64,000 nt of DNA, from assembly GCA_018609935.1 (NCBI GenBank), contig JAHENH010000069.1:8648-72647 (forward strand), in the 5' to 3' direction. Shown in pieces: positions 18,775-27,107 of this stretch (the first letter of the stretch is position 1; each line of letters begins with the position of its first letter). The notes below the pieces were generated by a model, which ran no database searches, was not told the DNA's origin, and saw only the letters and a program-made list of their open reading frames with translations. The position numbers and the translations under genes were made by a program. The DNA is from Halobacteriales archaeon. Its GTDB lineage: Archaea > Halobacteriota > Halobacteria > Halorutilales > JAHENH01.

Positions 18775-19065
18775 ATGATAGAGAGTTTAGAAGAAGAAGT
18801 TGAGATATTTGAAAGACATCTAAGAGTCCTAAAACTAGTAAATCACCAAGAACCCATTGGTATAGTAAAACTAAGTGAAGAAACAGGATATCCAGACCAT
18901 AAAATCCGATATTCCTTAAGAGTCTTAGAAGAGGAAGGACTAGTAGAACCCTCAGCACAAGGTGCTTTAACAACAGAAAGAACAGAAAGCTTTCTTAAAA
19001 CATTAGACAAAAAAATAAAAGAAATAACTGAAAAACTAGAAAAAATAAAACCAGACAAAATATAA
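18775..19065 (+). CDS. Small winged-helix regulator
   Basis: 96 residues with an N-terminal helix, a winged-helix motif (GIVKLSEETGYPDHKIRYSLRVLEEEGLVEPS, residues about 29-60) and a Lys/Glu-rich C-terminal helix likely to form a coiled coil. The arrangement is that of small archaeal transcription regulators that dimerise through the tail. Targets are unknown. It is isolated between the divergent map gene and the convergent guaB gene, and could regulate either. Confidence 0.7.
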   Translation: MIESLEEEVEIFERHLRVLKLVNHQEPIGIVKLSEETGYPDHKIRYSLRVLEEEGLVEPSAQGALTTERTESFLKTLDKKIKEITEKLEKIKPDKI

Positions 19066-19201
19066 TATCAAATCAAAGAAATAAAATAAAAAACTAACAA
19101 AAATATAAAAAACCAAAAATATACTTTCTATATATTAAAAAAAATATAAACTGTAAAGCTTATATAATATTTATTTTAAATAGCTGTAAAAAGTTTTTAG
19201 A

Positions 19202-20665
19202 TTACGTGTTGTAGTTTGGGGCTTCATCTGTTATTACAATGTCATGAGGATGGCTTTCTTTTCTTCCGGCATCTGTTATACGTATAAATTCAGCTTTTTC
19301 CCTCATTTCATATAGGTCTTTAGCTCCTACATACCCCATCCCACTTCTTACCCCTCCTACTAGTTGAGAAAGTTGTTCTTCAACACTTCCCCTATACGGT
19401 ACTGCACCTTCTACTCCTTCGGGCACAAAGTCTTCTGTACGAAGATATCTATCTGAAGAACCCTCATCTTCATCAGATGTTAGTGCGCCTACACTACCCA
19501 TCCCCCTATATTTTTTATATCGTTTACCTTCTACTGTTGTAGTTCTACCTGGAGCTTCATCTGTACCTGCAAGTAAAGAACCTATCATTACACAATTAGC
19601 ACCTGCTCCAATCGCTTTTGCTATATCACCAGAATAACGAATTCCTCCATCCGCTATAACAGGTATATCATATTCTGAAGCTACATCTGCTACCTCTGCT
19701 ATAGCAGTCATTTGTGGAACACCAGCACCAGCTACTACTCGAGTGGTACATATACTTCCAGGACCTACACCAACTTTTATACCATCAGCAAAAGATATTT
19801 CTTCAGCTGCTTTTTTAGTAGCTATATTTCCAACTACTATATCTATATCAGAACTGTTTTTTATTTCTTTAGCACCCTCTATTACATTTTTATTATGTGC
19901 ATGTGCTGTATCAACTACTAATACATCAGCACCTGCCTCTTCTAGCTCAAATGCAGTTTCAGGGTCAAAGGGAGAGACTGCAGCCCCAACCAATATCTCA
20001 CCTTTATCGTTTCTAACAACATTTCTTTCCTCTGTCCTACGAAGTGCATTATCCATAGTTACAATACCTAAAACTGATCCATTTTCAACCACAGGAAGTC
20101 TCTCAACTCTATTTTCATGCATGATATCAAGTGCTTCCTCGGCATCTACACCCTCTTTAGCTGTAACCACTTCCTGAGTCATAACTTCAGATACATTTAT
20201 TTTTCTTCCGGCTTTTTCGTTTCTACCCAAGGGACGTAGATCACGTCTACTTATAATACCGACAAGGTCTCCATCATCAACTACGGGAAGGCCTGAAACA
20301 TTTTCGTTCTCCATCAAATCAAACGCATCTTCCACGCTCTGTTTCGGAGAAGCTGTAACTACATCTCTTGTAACTAAACTGTCTTTTTCCTTTGCCTTTT
20401 TAATCTCTTCTGTCTGTGAACCAGAAGAAATATTCCTATGTATAATACCAATACCACCCTGAATAGCCATAGTAGCAGCCATCTCAGCCTCAGTAACAGT
20501 ATCCATAGCAGCACTAGAAACAGGTATCTTCAATTCAATATTTTTAGAAAATTTTCCATTAACATTGGCTTCCTCAGGCTCAACAGTAGATTCAGAAGGA
20601 CTAATAAGAAGATCATCAAAGGTCAACCCAACCTTTGAATCTAGTTTATCCTTAAAGCTCCCCAT
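19202..20665 (-). CDS. guaB: Inosine-5'-monophosphate dehydrogenase
   Basis: About 487 residues. The TIM barrel starts GLTFDDLLISP and is interrupted after about residue 95 by two CBS domains (SVEDAFDLMENENVSGLPVV and AEEALDIMHENRVERLPVV). The catalytic loop is GPGSICTTRVVAGAG, with the Cys that forms the thioimidate intermediate, and the flap GMGSVGAL near 395. It oxidises IMP to XMP with NAD in guanine nucleotide synthesis. ATG 20665 is preferred over an upstream TTG at 20680 because MGSFKDKL is the usual length. It is a single-gene unit. Confidence 0.97.
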   Translation of the reverse strand: MGSFKDKLDSKVGLTFDDLLISPSESTVEPEEANVNGKFSKNIELKIPVSSAAMDTVTEAEMAATMAIQGGIGIIHRNISSGSQTEEIKKAKEKDSLVTRDVVTASPKQSVEDAFDLMENENVSGLPVVDDGDLVGIISRRDLRPLGRNEKAGRKINVSEVMTQEVVTAKEGVDAEEALDIMHENRVERLPVVENGSVLGIVTMDNALRRTEERNVVRNDKGEILVGAAVSPFDPETAFELEEAGADVLVVDTAHAHNKNVIEGAKEIKNSSDIDIVVGNIATKKAAEEISFADGIKVGVGPGSICTTRVVAGAGVPQMTAIAEVADVASEYDIPVIADGGIRYSGDIAKAIGAGANCVMIGSLLAGTDEAPGRTTTVEGKRYKKYRGMGSVGALTSDEDEGSSDRYLRTEDFVPEGVEGAVPYRGSVEEQLSQLVGGVRSGMGYVGAKDLYEMREKAEFIRITDAGRKESHPHDIVITDEAPNYNT

Positions 20666-20768
20666 ATTAAAATCGTGCAAGGATATCTTAAAAACCTATC
20701 GTCAAAGACCCCTCTCTGAATATTTATTTTAGAATAGAGAAGTTAAACTCACTTTTAGGGGATTTAGT

Positions 20769-21701
20769 TTACAATGTAGGAAGTTCTCTTTTTGAGAGTT
20801 CGTTTATTCGTTTTTCTGTAGCTTCTGAAAGTTCTAAGAAAGCTTCTCTTGCATCTGTTTTTTCTTCTAAAACTATAGGTTTTCCTTCATCTGATAGCTC
20901 TCTTGTTTTTGGATTCAATGGTATTTTACCAAGTAATGGAACATCAGCCTCATTTGCTAGTTTTTGGCCGCCTCCACTACCGAAAAGTCTATGTTTATTA
21001 CCGCAGTCAGGACATACAAAACTTGACATGTTTTCAACTACTCCAGCTATCTCTGTTTTTACTTCATCAAACATCCGTACACTTTTCAGTGAGTCATCAA
21101 GGCTTAATTTCTGGGGGGTGGTAACTATTACTGCACCTGTTATTGGAACAGTCTGAGATAAGCTTAGCTGTGCATCTCCAGTACCCGGTGGTAGATCAAC
21201 AACTAGAAAGTCTAGTTCTCCCCACTGAACATCTCTTAGTAGCTGTGTTATTGCCTTATGAACCATAACACCACGCCATATAGCTGGTTTTTCTCCCATA
21301 AGATAACCAAGAGACATAGCCTTAACCCCATTTTTTTCAGGTGGTATTATTTCTTCATCCTCTGTAGCCTTAGGCCTCTCCACTTCCCCCAACATTCGGG
21401 GAACGTCAGGTCCATGTATATCAGCGTCAAGTAGTCCAACAGATCCTGAAAGAGAATATGCGAGATTAACAGCAACCGTGGACTTACCGACACCTCCCTT
21501 ACCACTTGAAACAGCAACCACCTTATCAACATCAGGAATCAGGTCTGCATTATCCATAGATTCCTCGTGGCTATGTTGGCCTTCAGGTCCAGGGTCTCCC
21601 TCGGTCTCACCATGGCTTTCATCTATGTCATCTTCCTCTGTTTTACTCCCTCCATCTGTTATTTTCTTAATTGCTTTTTTTACCTCATTTATCATTATCA
21701 T
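20769..21701 (-). CDS. apbC: Mrp/NBP35-family iron-sulfur carrier ATPase
   Basis: 310 residues. After an acidic, poorly conserved N-terminal 55 residues, a MinD-like P-loop GTPase-fold ATPase begins: GKGGVGKST at 67-75, DADIHGPDVP near 93, DLPPGTGDAQL near 169, and the CPDC motif at 230-233 that holds a bridging 4Fe-4S cluster at the dimer interface. Such proteins carry clusters to apo-enzymes such as those for NAD and branched-chain amino acids. The N-terminal MIP18-type domain found in some relatives is absent. It lies 12 bases after the hydrolase gene on the same strand. Confidence 0.93.
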   Translation of the reverse strand: MIMINEVKKAIKKITDGGSKTEEDDIDESHGETEGDPGPEGQHSHEESMDNADLIPDVDKVVAVSSGKGGVGKSTVAVNLAYSLSGSVGLLDADIHGPDVPRMLGEVERPKATEDEEIIPPEKNGVKAMSLGYLMGEKPAIWRGVMVHKAITQLLRDVQWGELDFLVVDLPPGTGDAQLSLSQTVPITGAVIVTTPQKLSLDDSLKSVRMFDEVKTEIAGVVENMSSFVCPDCGNKHRLFGSGGGQKLANEADVPLLGKIPLNPKTRELSDEGKPIVLEEKTDAREAFLELSEATEKRINELSKRELPTL

Positions 21702-21713
21702 GTGATATATGCT

Positions 21714-22298
21714 CTAAGGATATTTAGGCTCCCTCATCTCAGCTCTCTCTAAAGCTTTTTCTATTATAGATCTAACATTTCCCTTAAATATTCTTCCATG
21801 GCCGGCATATAACTCTTCTATATCCCCTATATTTCTTAATAGTTTATCTATACTTTCTATTAGTTTTTCTCTATCACATCCTTCAAGGTCTGTTCTACCA
21901 AAACTTCCCCCTGTAAAAACAGAATCATTATATACAACTATATCACCACTGAAAATTTCTTTATCACCTAACAATACTATATGGTCAGTAGCATGTCCAG
22001 GGGTATATAAAACCTTAAAGTCTTTATCCCCCATCTGTATTGTATCCCCATCATCTAATTTATTCGCTCTAGAATAAGCAAAAACATAAAATTCCGGATT
22101 AAAAACCTCAATTATCTCATCCATTTTCTTTATATGATCGGGATGTGAATGTGTAAGAACAAAACGGTCTAATCCACCAGCTTTCTCTTTAATTTCAGCT
22201 ATATCTGGTCTACCCGCATCTACTAACACATCTTCTTCCCCTAAAATAAGATACGAATTACAAGATTCATCCGATCCTGGAAATCTTACTATATCCAT
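21714..22298 (-). CDS. Metallo-beta-lactamase fold hydrolase (glyoxalase II-like)
   Basis: About 194 residues with THSHPDH near 52, TPGHATDH near 102, FSGDIVV and a final AGHGR His: the full metal-binding set of the glyoxalase II-like branch. It may hydrolyse a thioester or be a redox-type sensor; substrate is not deducible. ATG 22298 is preferred to a TTG two codons earlier. The short spacing to apbC suggests one transcript. Confidence 0.8.
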   Translation of the reverse strand: MDIVRFPGSDESCNSYLILGEEDVLVDAGRPDIAEIKEKAGGLDRFVLTHSHPDHIKKMDEIIEVFNPEFYVFAYSRANKLDDGDTIQMGDKDFKVLYTPGHATDHIVLLGDKEIFSGDIVVYNDSVFTGGSFGRTDLEGCDREKLIESIDKLLRNIGDIEELYAGHGRIFKGNVRSIIEKALERAEMREPKYP

Positions 22299-22542
22299 CA
22301 ACAAAAAAAGAATCTATAAAAACAAAAAATAATATGAAAATATAGATTTGCTACTAATAATTAATTCTTTAAATGCTTAAAATTACTTTCTTATGAGGTT
22401 TTGTTAGAGTGTTTTAAAATAGTGACTTTTCATCCTATAGCCAACTTTTTTTAGAATTATAGTCTTATTAAATATAGATCTATTAAATATAGATTTGTAT
22501 AGCGGAAGAAGTAAATTTTCGAGATACCTTTTTTTGTAAAGA

Positions 22543-23040
22543 ATGGTTGTGAGAAAATTTGATGGTGTGGAACCTTCGATAGCTGATTCATCCTATATAG
22601 ATGAAAATGCAGTTGTTATTGGTGATGTAACGATAAAAGATAAGGCAAGTATATGGCCAGGGGTTGTGCTTAGAGGGGACAGAGGAGGTATAACCATAGA
22701 GAAGGGAGCTAACATCCAAGATAATGCTGTATGCCATGAAGAAACTTTGATAAAAAAATATGCTACTGTTGGACATGGAGCTATAGTTCATGGATGTAAG
22801 ATAGGTGTTAGGAGTTTAGTTGGTATGAACTCAATAGTCCTAGATGGCTCCAAGGTTGGAAAAGAAAGTATAATCGCTGCTGGAAGTACTGTAACGGAAA
22901 ACCAAGATATACCACCTAGGTCATTGGTTGCAGGAACTCCAGCCGAAGTTAAAAAAGAAGGTATAGATAGTTCTGAATGGTTTGATGCAGGTGAAAGATA
23001 TGTTGAACTATCAAGAAAATATAAAGAACAGATAGAATGA
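22543..23040 (+). CDS. Gamma-class carbonic anhydrase-like protein
   Basis: 165 residues of left-handed beta-helix hexapeptide repeats (VVIGDVTI, ASIWPGVV, ANIQDNAV, ATVGHGAIVHG, SLVGMNSIV, ESIIAAGSTV). Zinc-binding His positions appear in CHEE, GHGAIVHG. The acidic loop of Methanosarcina Cam is lacking, so it resembles CamH/YrdA-type members with weaker or unknown activity. A C-terminal helix (SSEWFDAGERYVELSRKY) fits trimer packing. Its stop and the RibH start overlap by four bases (ATGA). Confidence 0.9.
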   Translation: MVVRKFDGVEPSIADSSYIDENAVVIGDVTIKDKASIWPGVVLRGDRGGITIEKGANIQDNAVCHEETLIKKYATVGHGAIVHGCKIGVRSLVGMNSIVLDGSKVGKESIIAAGSTVTENQDIPPRSLVAGTPAEVKKEGIDSSEWFDAGERYVELSRKYKEQIE

Positions 23041-23438
23041 AGCTAGGATTAGTTGTAGCAGATTTTAATGAGGGAATAACAGAAGAAATGGAGGAAAAAG
23101 CAATGAAAGCTGCTGAAGATCTTGGAGTTGAAATAGAAAAGGTGTTTCATGTGCCTGGAACATATGATATGCCTCTAGCTGTAAAAAAGGCATGTAAGAT
23201 AGAAAAAATAGATGCCGTAGTAACTATAGGTGCTGTTATAACTGGAGATACAAAACATGATGAAGTAATAACCCATGCTACAGCTAAAACACTACAAGAT
23301 CTTTCTATCCAATACGAAAAACCTGTCACCCTCGGAGTCTCAGGTCCTGGTATGACTAGAGAAGAAGCAAAAGAAAGAATAATATATGCCAAAAGAGCAA
23401 TAGAATCAGCAGTAAAAACAACAAAATCACTTAAATAA
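23037..23438 (+). CDS. ribH: 6,7-dimethyl-8-ribityllumazine synthase
   Basis: 133 residues, the standard length. It joins the ribityl-uracil and dihydroxybutanone-phosphate precursors to lumazine, one step before riboflavin. Seen are VADFNEGIT, VPGTYDMPLAVK, the GAVITGDTKHDEVI catalytic segment with its His, and VTLGVSG. Riboflavin synthase is also in the window at 59155, far away. Overlaps the carbonic anhydrase gene by 4 bases, so it is translationally coupled. Confidence 0.96.
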   Translation: MKLGLVVADFNEGITEEMEEKAMKAAEDLGVEIEKVFHVPGTYDMPLAVKKACKIEKIDAVVTIGAVITGDTKHDEVITHATAKTLQDLSIQYEKPVTLGVSGPGMTREEAKERIIYAKRAIESAVKTTKSLK

Positions 23439-23490
23439 TAAATATTACAGCACTTTATAAACAAAGGAAGTTATAGGTGTGTAGATATAG

Positions 23491-24306
23491 ATGTTTACAG
23501 ATCTTGTTAGAGTTATTGTGGTTTTGCCTATTTTTTCTTATGCCTCATATAGAGATTTAAAGGAGAGGAGGGTTGAGAGACAGGTTTGGTATCCGATAGT
23601 ATTTGTGGGGTTTTGTATGATGTTGTTAGACTTTTTTCTTGGTAGGTCTGTTTTGATAGGTATTTTTAGTGTTATTCTAGGGCTTGTTTTAGGTTATGGT
23701 TTTTATTATCTGGGTGCTTTTGGTGGAGCTGATAAATATGCTTTAGTGTCTTTGGGTGTTGTTTTTCCGTTTTATCCATCTATACTTGGTTTTCCAGTCC
23801 TTGATGGTTCTTTGTTTTTGGTTTCTATTCTTGGAAATACTATATTAGTGGGTGTGTTGTATCCTTTAAAGTTGTTTTTGGAGAATATATATAATAGAGA
23901 GTTTTCGAGGTATATGTTGTTTGCTAGAAAGATGGGTGTTTCTGATCTCCAAAATAATTATGGTAGAATTATAGAGACACCGGATGGAGGATTTAATAGT
24001 GGTTTGCTTAGTTCATGTGGTTTAGATTTAGATTTTATCAGAGACTATACAGATTGGAAAAGTATAGAAACATTAAAGGAGATAGATGAGATGAATATAG
24101 ATCTTAAAGAGTTTACTGAGAATACTGGTTGGACATCTGAGAATCTAGAAAGGGATGAAAAGTTGGTTAAAAAATTATTTAGAAAAGATGAAGTATGGGT
24201 TTCTCCTGGAATACCGTTTATAGTGCCTTTGTATATAGGTTTATTGTCTAGCTTGATTGTTGGTGATGTATTGTTGCATCTTGTTCAGACTGTTTTTGTT
24301 TTTTGA
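23491..24306 (+). CDS. pibD: Prepilin/preflagellin peptidase (A24 family, PibD/FlaK type)
   Basis: 271-residue membrane aspartyl protease that cleaves class III signal peptides of archaeal pilins and archaellins. The two catalytic aspartates are D22 (ASYRDLKERRV) and D81 (GAFGGADKYALVS, the GxGD equivalent written GGAD). Several hydrophobic segments occupy about 1-135 and 240-271; between them lies a charged soluble insertion of about 100 residues (about 135-235), as I recall from halophile homologues. Start ATG 23491. No pilin or archaellin gene is adjacent; its neighbours are metabolic. Confidence 0.88.
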   Translation: MFTDLVRVIVVLPIFSYASYRDLKERRVERQVWYPIVFVGFCMMLLDFFLGRSVLIGIFSVILGLVLGYGFYYLGAFGGADKYALVSLGVVFPFYPSILGFPVLDGSLFLVSILGNTILVGVLYPLKLFLENIYNREFSRYMLFARKMGVSDLQNNYGRIIETPDGGFNSGLLSSCGLDLDFIRDYTDWKSIETLKEIDEMNIDLKEFTENTGWTSENLERDEKLVKKLFRKDEVWVSPGIPFIVPLYIGLLSSLIVGDVLLHLVQTVFVF

Positions 24307-24321
24307 GGCAGAATATAGTCT

Positions 24322-24675
24322 ATGATAGATATAGATTTTGATAAGGGACTAATACCAGCTGTTTCTCAGGATGTGGAGACAAATAAGGTTGTTATGTTAG
24401 CATATATGAATGAGGAGGCATTTAGAAAGACGAAAAAAACCGATATAGCACATTATTATTCTAGGTCAAGAGATGAAATCTGGAAAAAAGGGGAAACAAG
24501 TGGTAATATACAGAAAGTTAAACAGATATTGGTAGACTGTGATGCGGATTCACTGTTATTAAAAATTGAACAGGAGGGTGGAGCTTGCCATACAGGATAT
24601 TACTCCTGTTTTTATAGAACTATAGAAGGTGAAGAGGTTAGTGAAAAAGTCTTCGAGCCAGAAGAAGTATATTAA
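24322..24675 (+). CDS. hisI: Phosphoribosyl-AMP cyclohydrolase
   Basis: 117 residues, the length of a monofunctional HisI. Motifs: VVMLAYMNEEAF near 27, YYSRSRDEIWKKGETSGN near 45, DCDADSLLL near 75 and QEGGACHTGYYSCF near 85, which together provide the Zn and Mg ligands. It opens the purine ring of PR-AMP in histidine synthesis. The preceding step enzyme HisE lies separately at 50558. It is 15 bases after pibD and directly upstream of the ATP synthase genes. Confidence 0.96.
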   Translation: MIDIDFDKGLIPAVSQDVETNKVVMLAYMNEEAFRKTKKTDIAHYYSRSRDEIWKKGETSGNIQKVKQILVDCDADSLLLKIEQEGGACHTGYYSCFYRTIEGEEVSEKVFEPEEVY

Positions 24676-24714
24676 AATCGAAAAGCTTGTGTATATTTCA
24701 GAACTGCCGTATTC

Positions 24715-24945
24715 ATGGAACCAATACTATTACAGGAAGTGGCTCCTGCAATACCTCCCGCAGCAGGAGCTGCATTAGCAGTAGGTCTAGCAGCTTTTGG
24801 CGCCGGAATAGCAGAACGTGGAATAGGTAGTGCTGCAGTTGGAGCAATAGCGGAAGACCCAGATCTTTTCGGAGTGGCACTTATAATGACCGTTCTCCCG
24901 GAAACACTGGTTATACTAGCACTAATTGTAGTCTTCATAGTCTAA
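24715..24945 (+). CDS. atpK: A-type ATP synthase proteolipid subunit K (c ring)
   Basis: 76 residues forming two hydrophobic helices joined by a short polar loop (about 41-50, GAIAEDPDLF). The ion-carrying Glu is in TVLPETLVIL in helix 2. The long Ala/Gly-rich helix 1 is typical. It makes the rotating membrane ring. The first of the ATP synthase genes here; subunits H and I, which commonly precede it, are not next to it: hisI is instead. Confidence 0.95.
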   Translation: MEPILLQEVAPAIPPAAGAALAVGLAAFGAGIAERGIGSAAVGAIAEDPDLFGVALIMTVLPETLVILALIVVFIV

Positions 24946-25523
24946 TGGGACTAGAGCAGGTAGCGGATGATGTGAAGGAAGAAGCTAGGAAGAAAGCTGA
25001 AGAAATAAAAAAAGAGGCTAGGCAGGACAAACAAGAAAAAATAGAACAAGCAGAAAAAAAAGCGGAGGAAATCATAGAAGACGCAAAACAAGAGATAGAA
25101 AAAGAAATACAGCGGATGAAAGACACCAAAAAATCTAGTGCTAGACTCGAAGCTAGACGGATAAAGTCACAAACAAAAAAGGAACTCCTAGAAGAAGTTA
25201 GAGAAGAGGCAAAACAAGAAATAAAAGCTCTAGATGATCAAAGAAAGGAACTAACCAGAGATCTACTAAAAGACGCACTAGACCAGATTAACGACAAAGA
25301 AGTAAATATATATTCATCAACAAAAGACGAGGGCCTAATAAGGGAAATATTAGATGATATAGAAATAGACGGTGAATATAGTGGATCCGAAAATATATTA
25401 GGTGGAGTTATAGTCGAATCAGAAGATGGAAAAATAAGAATAGACAATAGCTTTGATTCATTACTTGAAGAAATCTGGGAAAATGAACTAAAATCAATTT
25501 CATCTAAACTATTCAATGAGTGA
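24945..25523 (+). CDS. atpE: A-type ATP synthase subunit E (peripheral stalk)
   Basis: 192 residues. About the first 100 form a Lys/Glu/Ala-rich coiled coil (EEARKKAEEIKKEARQ) and the rest a globular domain with GGVIVESEDGKIRIDNSFDSLLEE, the subunit E signature that binds the catalytic head. It pairs with subunit H in the stator. ATG overlaps the atpK stop by one base (TAATG). Confidence 0.93.
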   Translation: MGLEQVADDVKEEARKKAEEIKKEARQDKQEKIEQAEKKAEEIIEDAKQEIEKEIQRMKDTKKSSARLEARRIKSQTKKELLEEVREEAKQEIKALDDQRKELTRDLLKDALDQINDKEVNIYSSTKDEGLIREILDDIEIDGEYSGSENILGGVIVESEDGKIRIDNSFDSLLEEIWENELKSISSKLFNE

Positions 25524-26523
25524 CGACAACTATAGTTATGTAGTTGCTCGAGTTCGTTCGAGGAAGAAGTTCCTCCTAGATGAAGATGACTACCAAAACT
25601 TAGTTCGGATGGGAACAAACGAAATAGCACGGTTCATGGAGGAAACAGAATATGAAAAAGAAATAAACGAACTAGGAGCAAGATATTCAGGTTCAGACCT
25701 AATTGAAAGAGCACTATACAGAAATATATCAAGACATTTCAGCGACCTACTAGGATGGTGTGAAGGAGAACTAGAAGATATGGTGTCTAACTATCTCAGG
25801 AGATATGATTCATGGAATATAAAAACAGCTCTACGTGGAATATATACAGACTCCACAGATGAAGAAATAAGAAGAGACTTCATACCTGCTGGAGTAATAG
25901 ATGAAAAACGACTGCTAGGACACCAAGAAATAGAAGAACTAATAGAAGAACTCTTAGACACAATATTTGGTGAACCACTAAATAATAGTTATATGGATTT
26001 CGAAGAAACAGGACTGCTTACACCACTAGAAAATGCTGTATCAAAAACATTCTATGAAAACATAATAAAGGAACAAAAACAACAAGGCCAAGCAGAGCCA
26101 AAACAAGCATACTATGAACAGATAACGTCTGAGATAGATCTTTTAAATATAAGAAATGCTCTAAGAGCCTCTGAGTCAATACCTATAGAGGATTATTTTG
26201 TAGAAGGAGGAACACTAACAAAAGAAGAAATAAACCAAGCTATCCAGAACACAGAAGCTCTAGAAGACATACTAGTTGAATACGGAGCCGAAGATATAGC
26301 CCAAGAAATAAGAGAAACAGGCAGCCTATCAAAGTTCGATTCAAAAATGGATGAAATACTAATAGAATACGGTAGAAAAATGTCAAACAAATACCCACTC
26401 TCAATAGCACCAATATTCTCATATATCCTATCAAAAGAAAATGAAATAAAAAGAATAAGAGCAATAGCACACGGAAAAGAATACGGACTATCAACCGAAG
26501 AAATAGAAGAAATGATAACATGA
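25516..26523 (+). CDS. atpC: A-type ATP synthase subunit C (central stalk socket)
   Basis: 335 all-helical residues matching the V-type subunit d/A-type subunit C, the socket joining the rotor axle to the c ring. Seen are YSYVVARVRSRKKFLL at the start, the SWNIKTALRG helix (near 95), EIDLLNIRNALRA near 209 with the same theme repeated, and the C-terminal PLSIAPIFSYILSKENEIKRIRAIAHG, the family's best conserved segment. Overlaps atpE by 8 bases and atpF by 4. Confidence 0.94.
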   Translation: MSDDNYSYVVARVRSRKKFLLDEDDYQNLVRMGTNEIARFMEETEYEKEINELGARYSGSDLIERALYRNISRHFSDLLGWCEGELEDMVSNYLRRYDSWNIKTALRGIYTDSTDEEIRRDFIPAGVIDEKRLLGHQEIEELIEELLDTIFGEPLNNSYMDFEETGLLTPLENAVSKTFYENIIKEQKQQGQAEPKQAYYEQITSEIDLLNIRNALRASESIPIEDYFVEGGTLTKEEINQAIQNTEALEDILVEYGAEDIAQEIRETGSLSKFDSKMDEILIEYGRKMSNKYPLSIAPIFSYILSKENEIKRIRAIAHGKEYGLSTEEIEEMIT

Positions 26524-26828
26524 ACATAGTAGCAATAGGAAAACCAAGCTTCATAACCGGATTTAAACTAGCAGGAGTCAAAACAAAAGAAGTAGACTGG
26601 GAACAAGACACAAAAGAAGAACTAGACCAAGAAATAACCAATCTACTAGAAAAAGACGAAGTAGGAATCATAGTTATGAAAGAAGAAAACCTAGAAAAAC
26701 TCTCAAAAAGAGTTAGAAAAAAAGCCGAAAAAAGTGCCGAGCCAGTCATCGTAACACTAGGCGGAGAAGGCGGAAGACTCAGGGAAGACATAAAACGAGC
26801 CATAGGAATAGACCTAATGGAAGAATAG
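26520..26828 (+). CDS. atpF: A-type ATP synthase subunit F
   Basis: 102 residues. N-terminal Rossmann-like domain with GKPSFITGFKLAGV and DEVGIIVMKEENL, and a C-terminal helix with GRLREDIKRAIGIDLM that binds the A3B3 head beside subunit D. ATG overlaps atpC stop by four bases. Unlike the tight upstream spacing, a 279-base gap follows before atpA. Confidence 0.93.
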   Translation: MNIVAIGKPSFITGFKLAGVKTKEVDWEQDTKEELDQEITNLLEKDEVGIIVMKEENLEKLSKRVRKKAEKSAEPVIVTLGGEGGRLREDIKRAIGIDLMEE

Positions 26829-27107
26829 CCAAAAACAACTACAAAACATATTTTAAACCTCTATACAATACCGTTCTAAATTTAACCTTTTAGGCAAGAA
26901 GCCCTCCTCCTCTAATTCATCAAGGTTCAAAATACTGGAATGAATTGTCTTTTAGTATAAGAAATAAAATCATTGATATATAGAGTTTATTTATATGTCT
27001 TATTGTTGAAATCCGTATATGAGAGGTCTATGTATCGTCTCTCTGTAAAACATAGAAGTCTTATTGCTCCCTTACAAATCCACAATTAAATAAAGTGAAA
27101 AGAAGAA
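26829..27107 (+). promoter_or_regulatory. Structured spacer and probable internal promoter before atpA
   Basis: No gene is seen. Two hairpins are evident: AATTCAT 26914-26920 pairs perfectly with ATGAATT 26940-26946, and TCTATGT 27028-27034 pairs with ACATAGA near 27050-27056. The stretch GTCTTATT followed about 15 bases later by AAATCCACAAT (about 27058-27086) recurs in the dcd leader. A TATA-like TTTATTTATAT lies near 26986-26996, giving a possible separate start for atpA-B-D. Confidence 0.45.
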
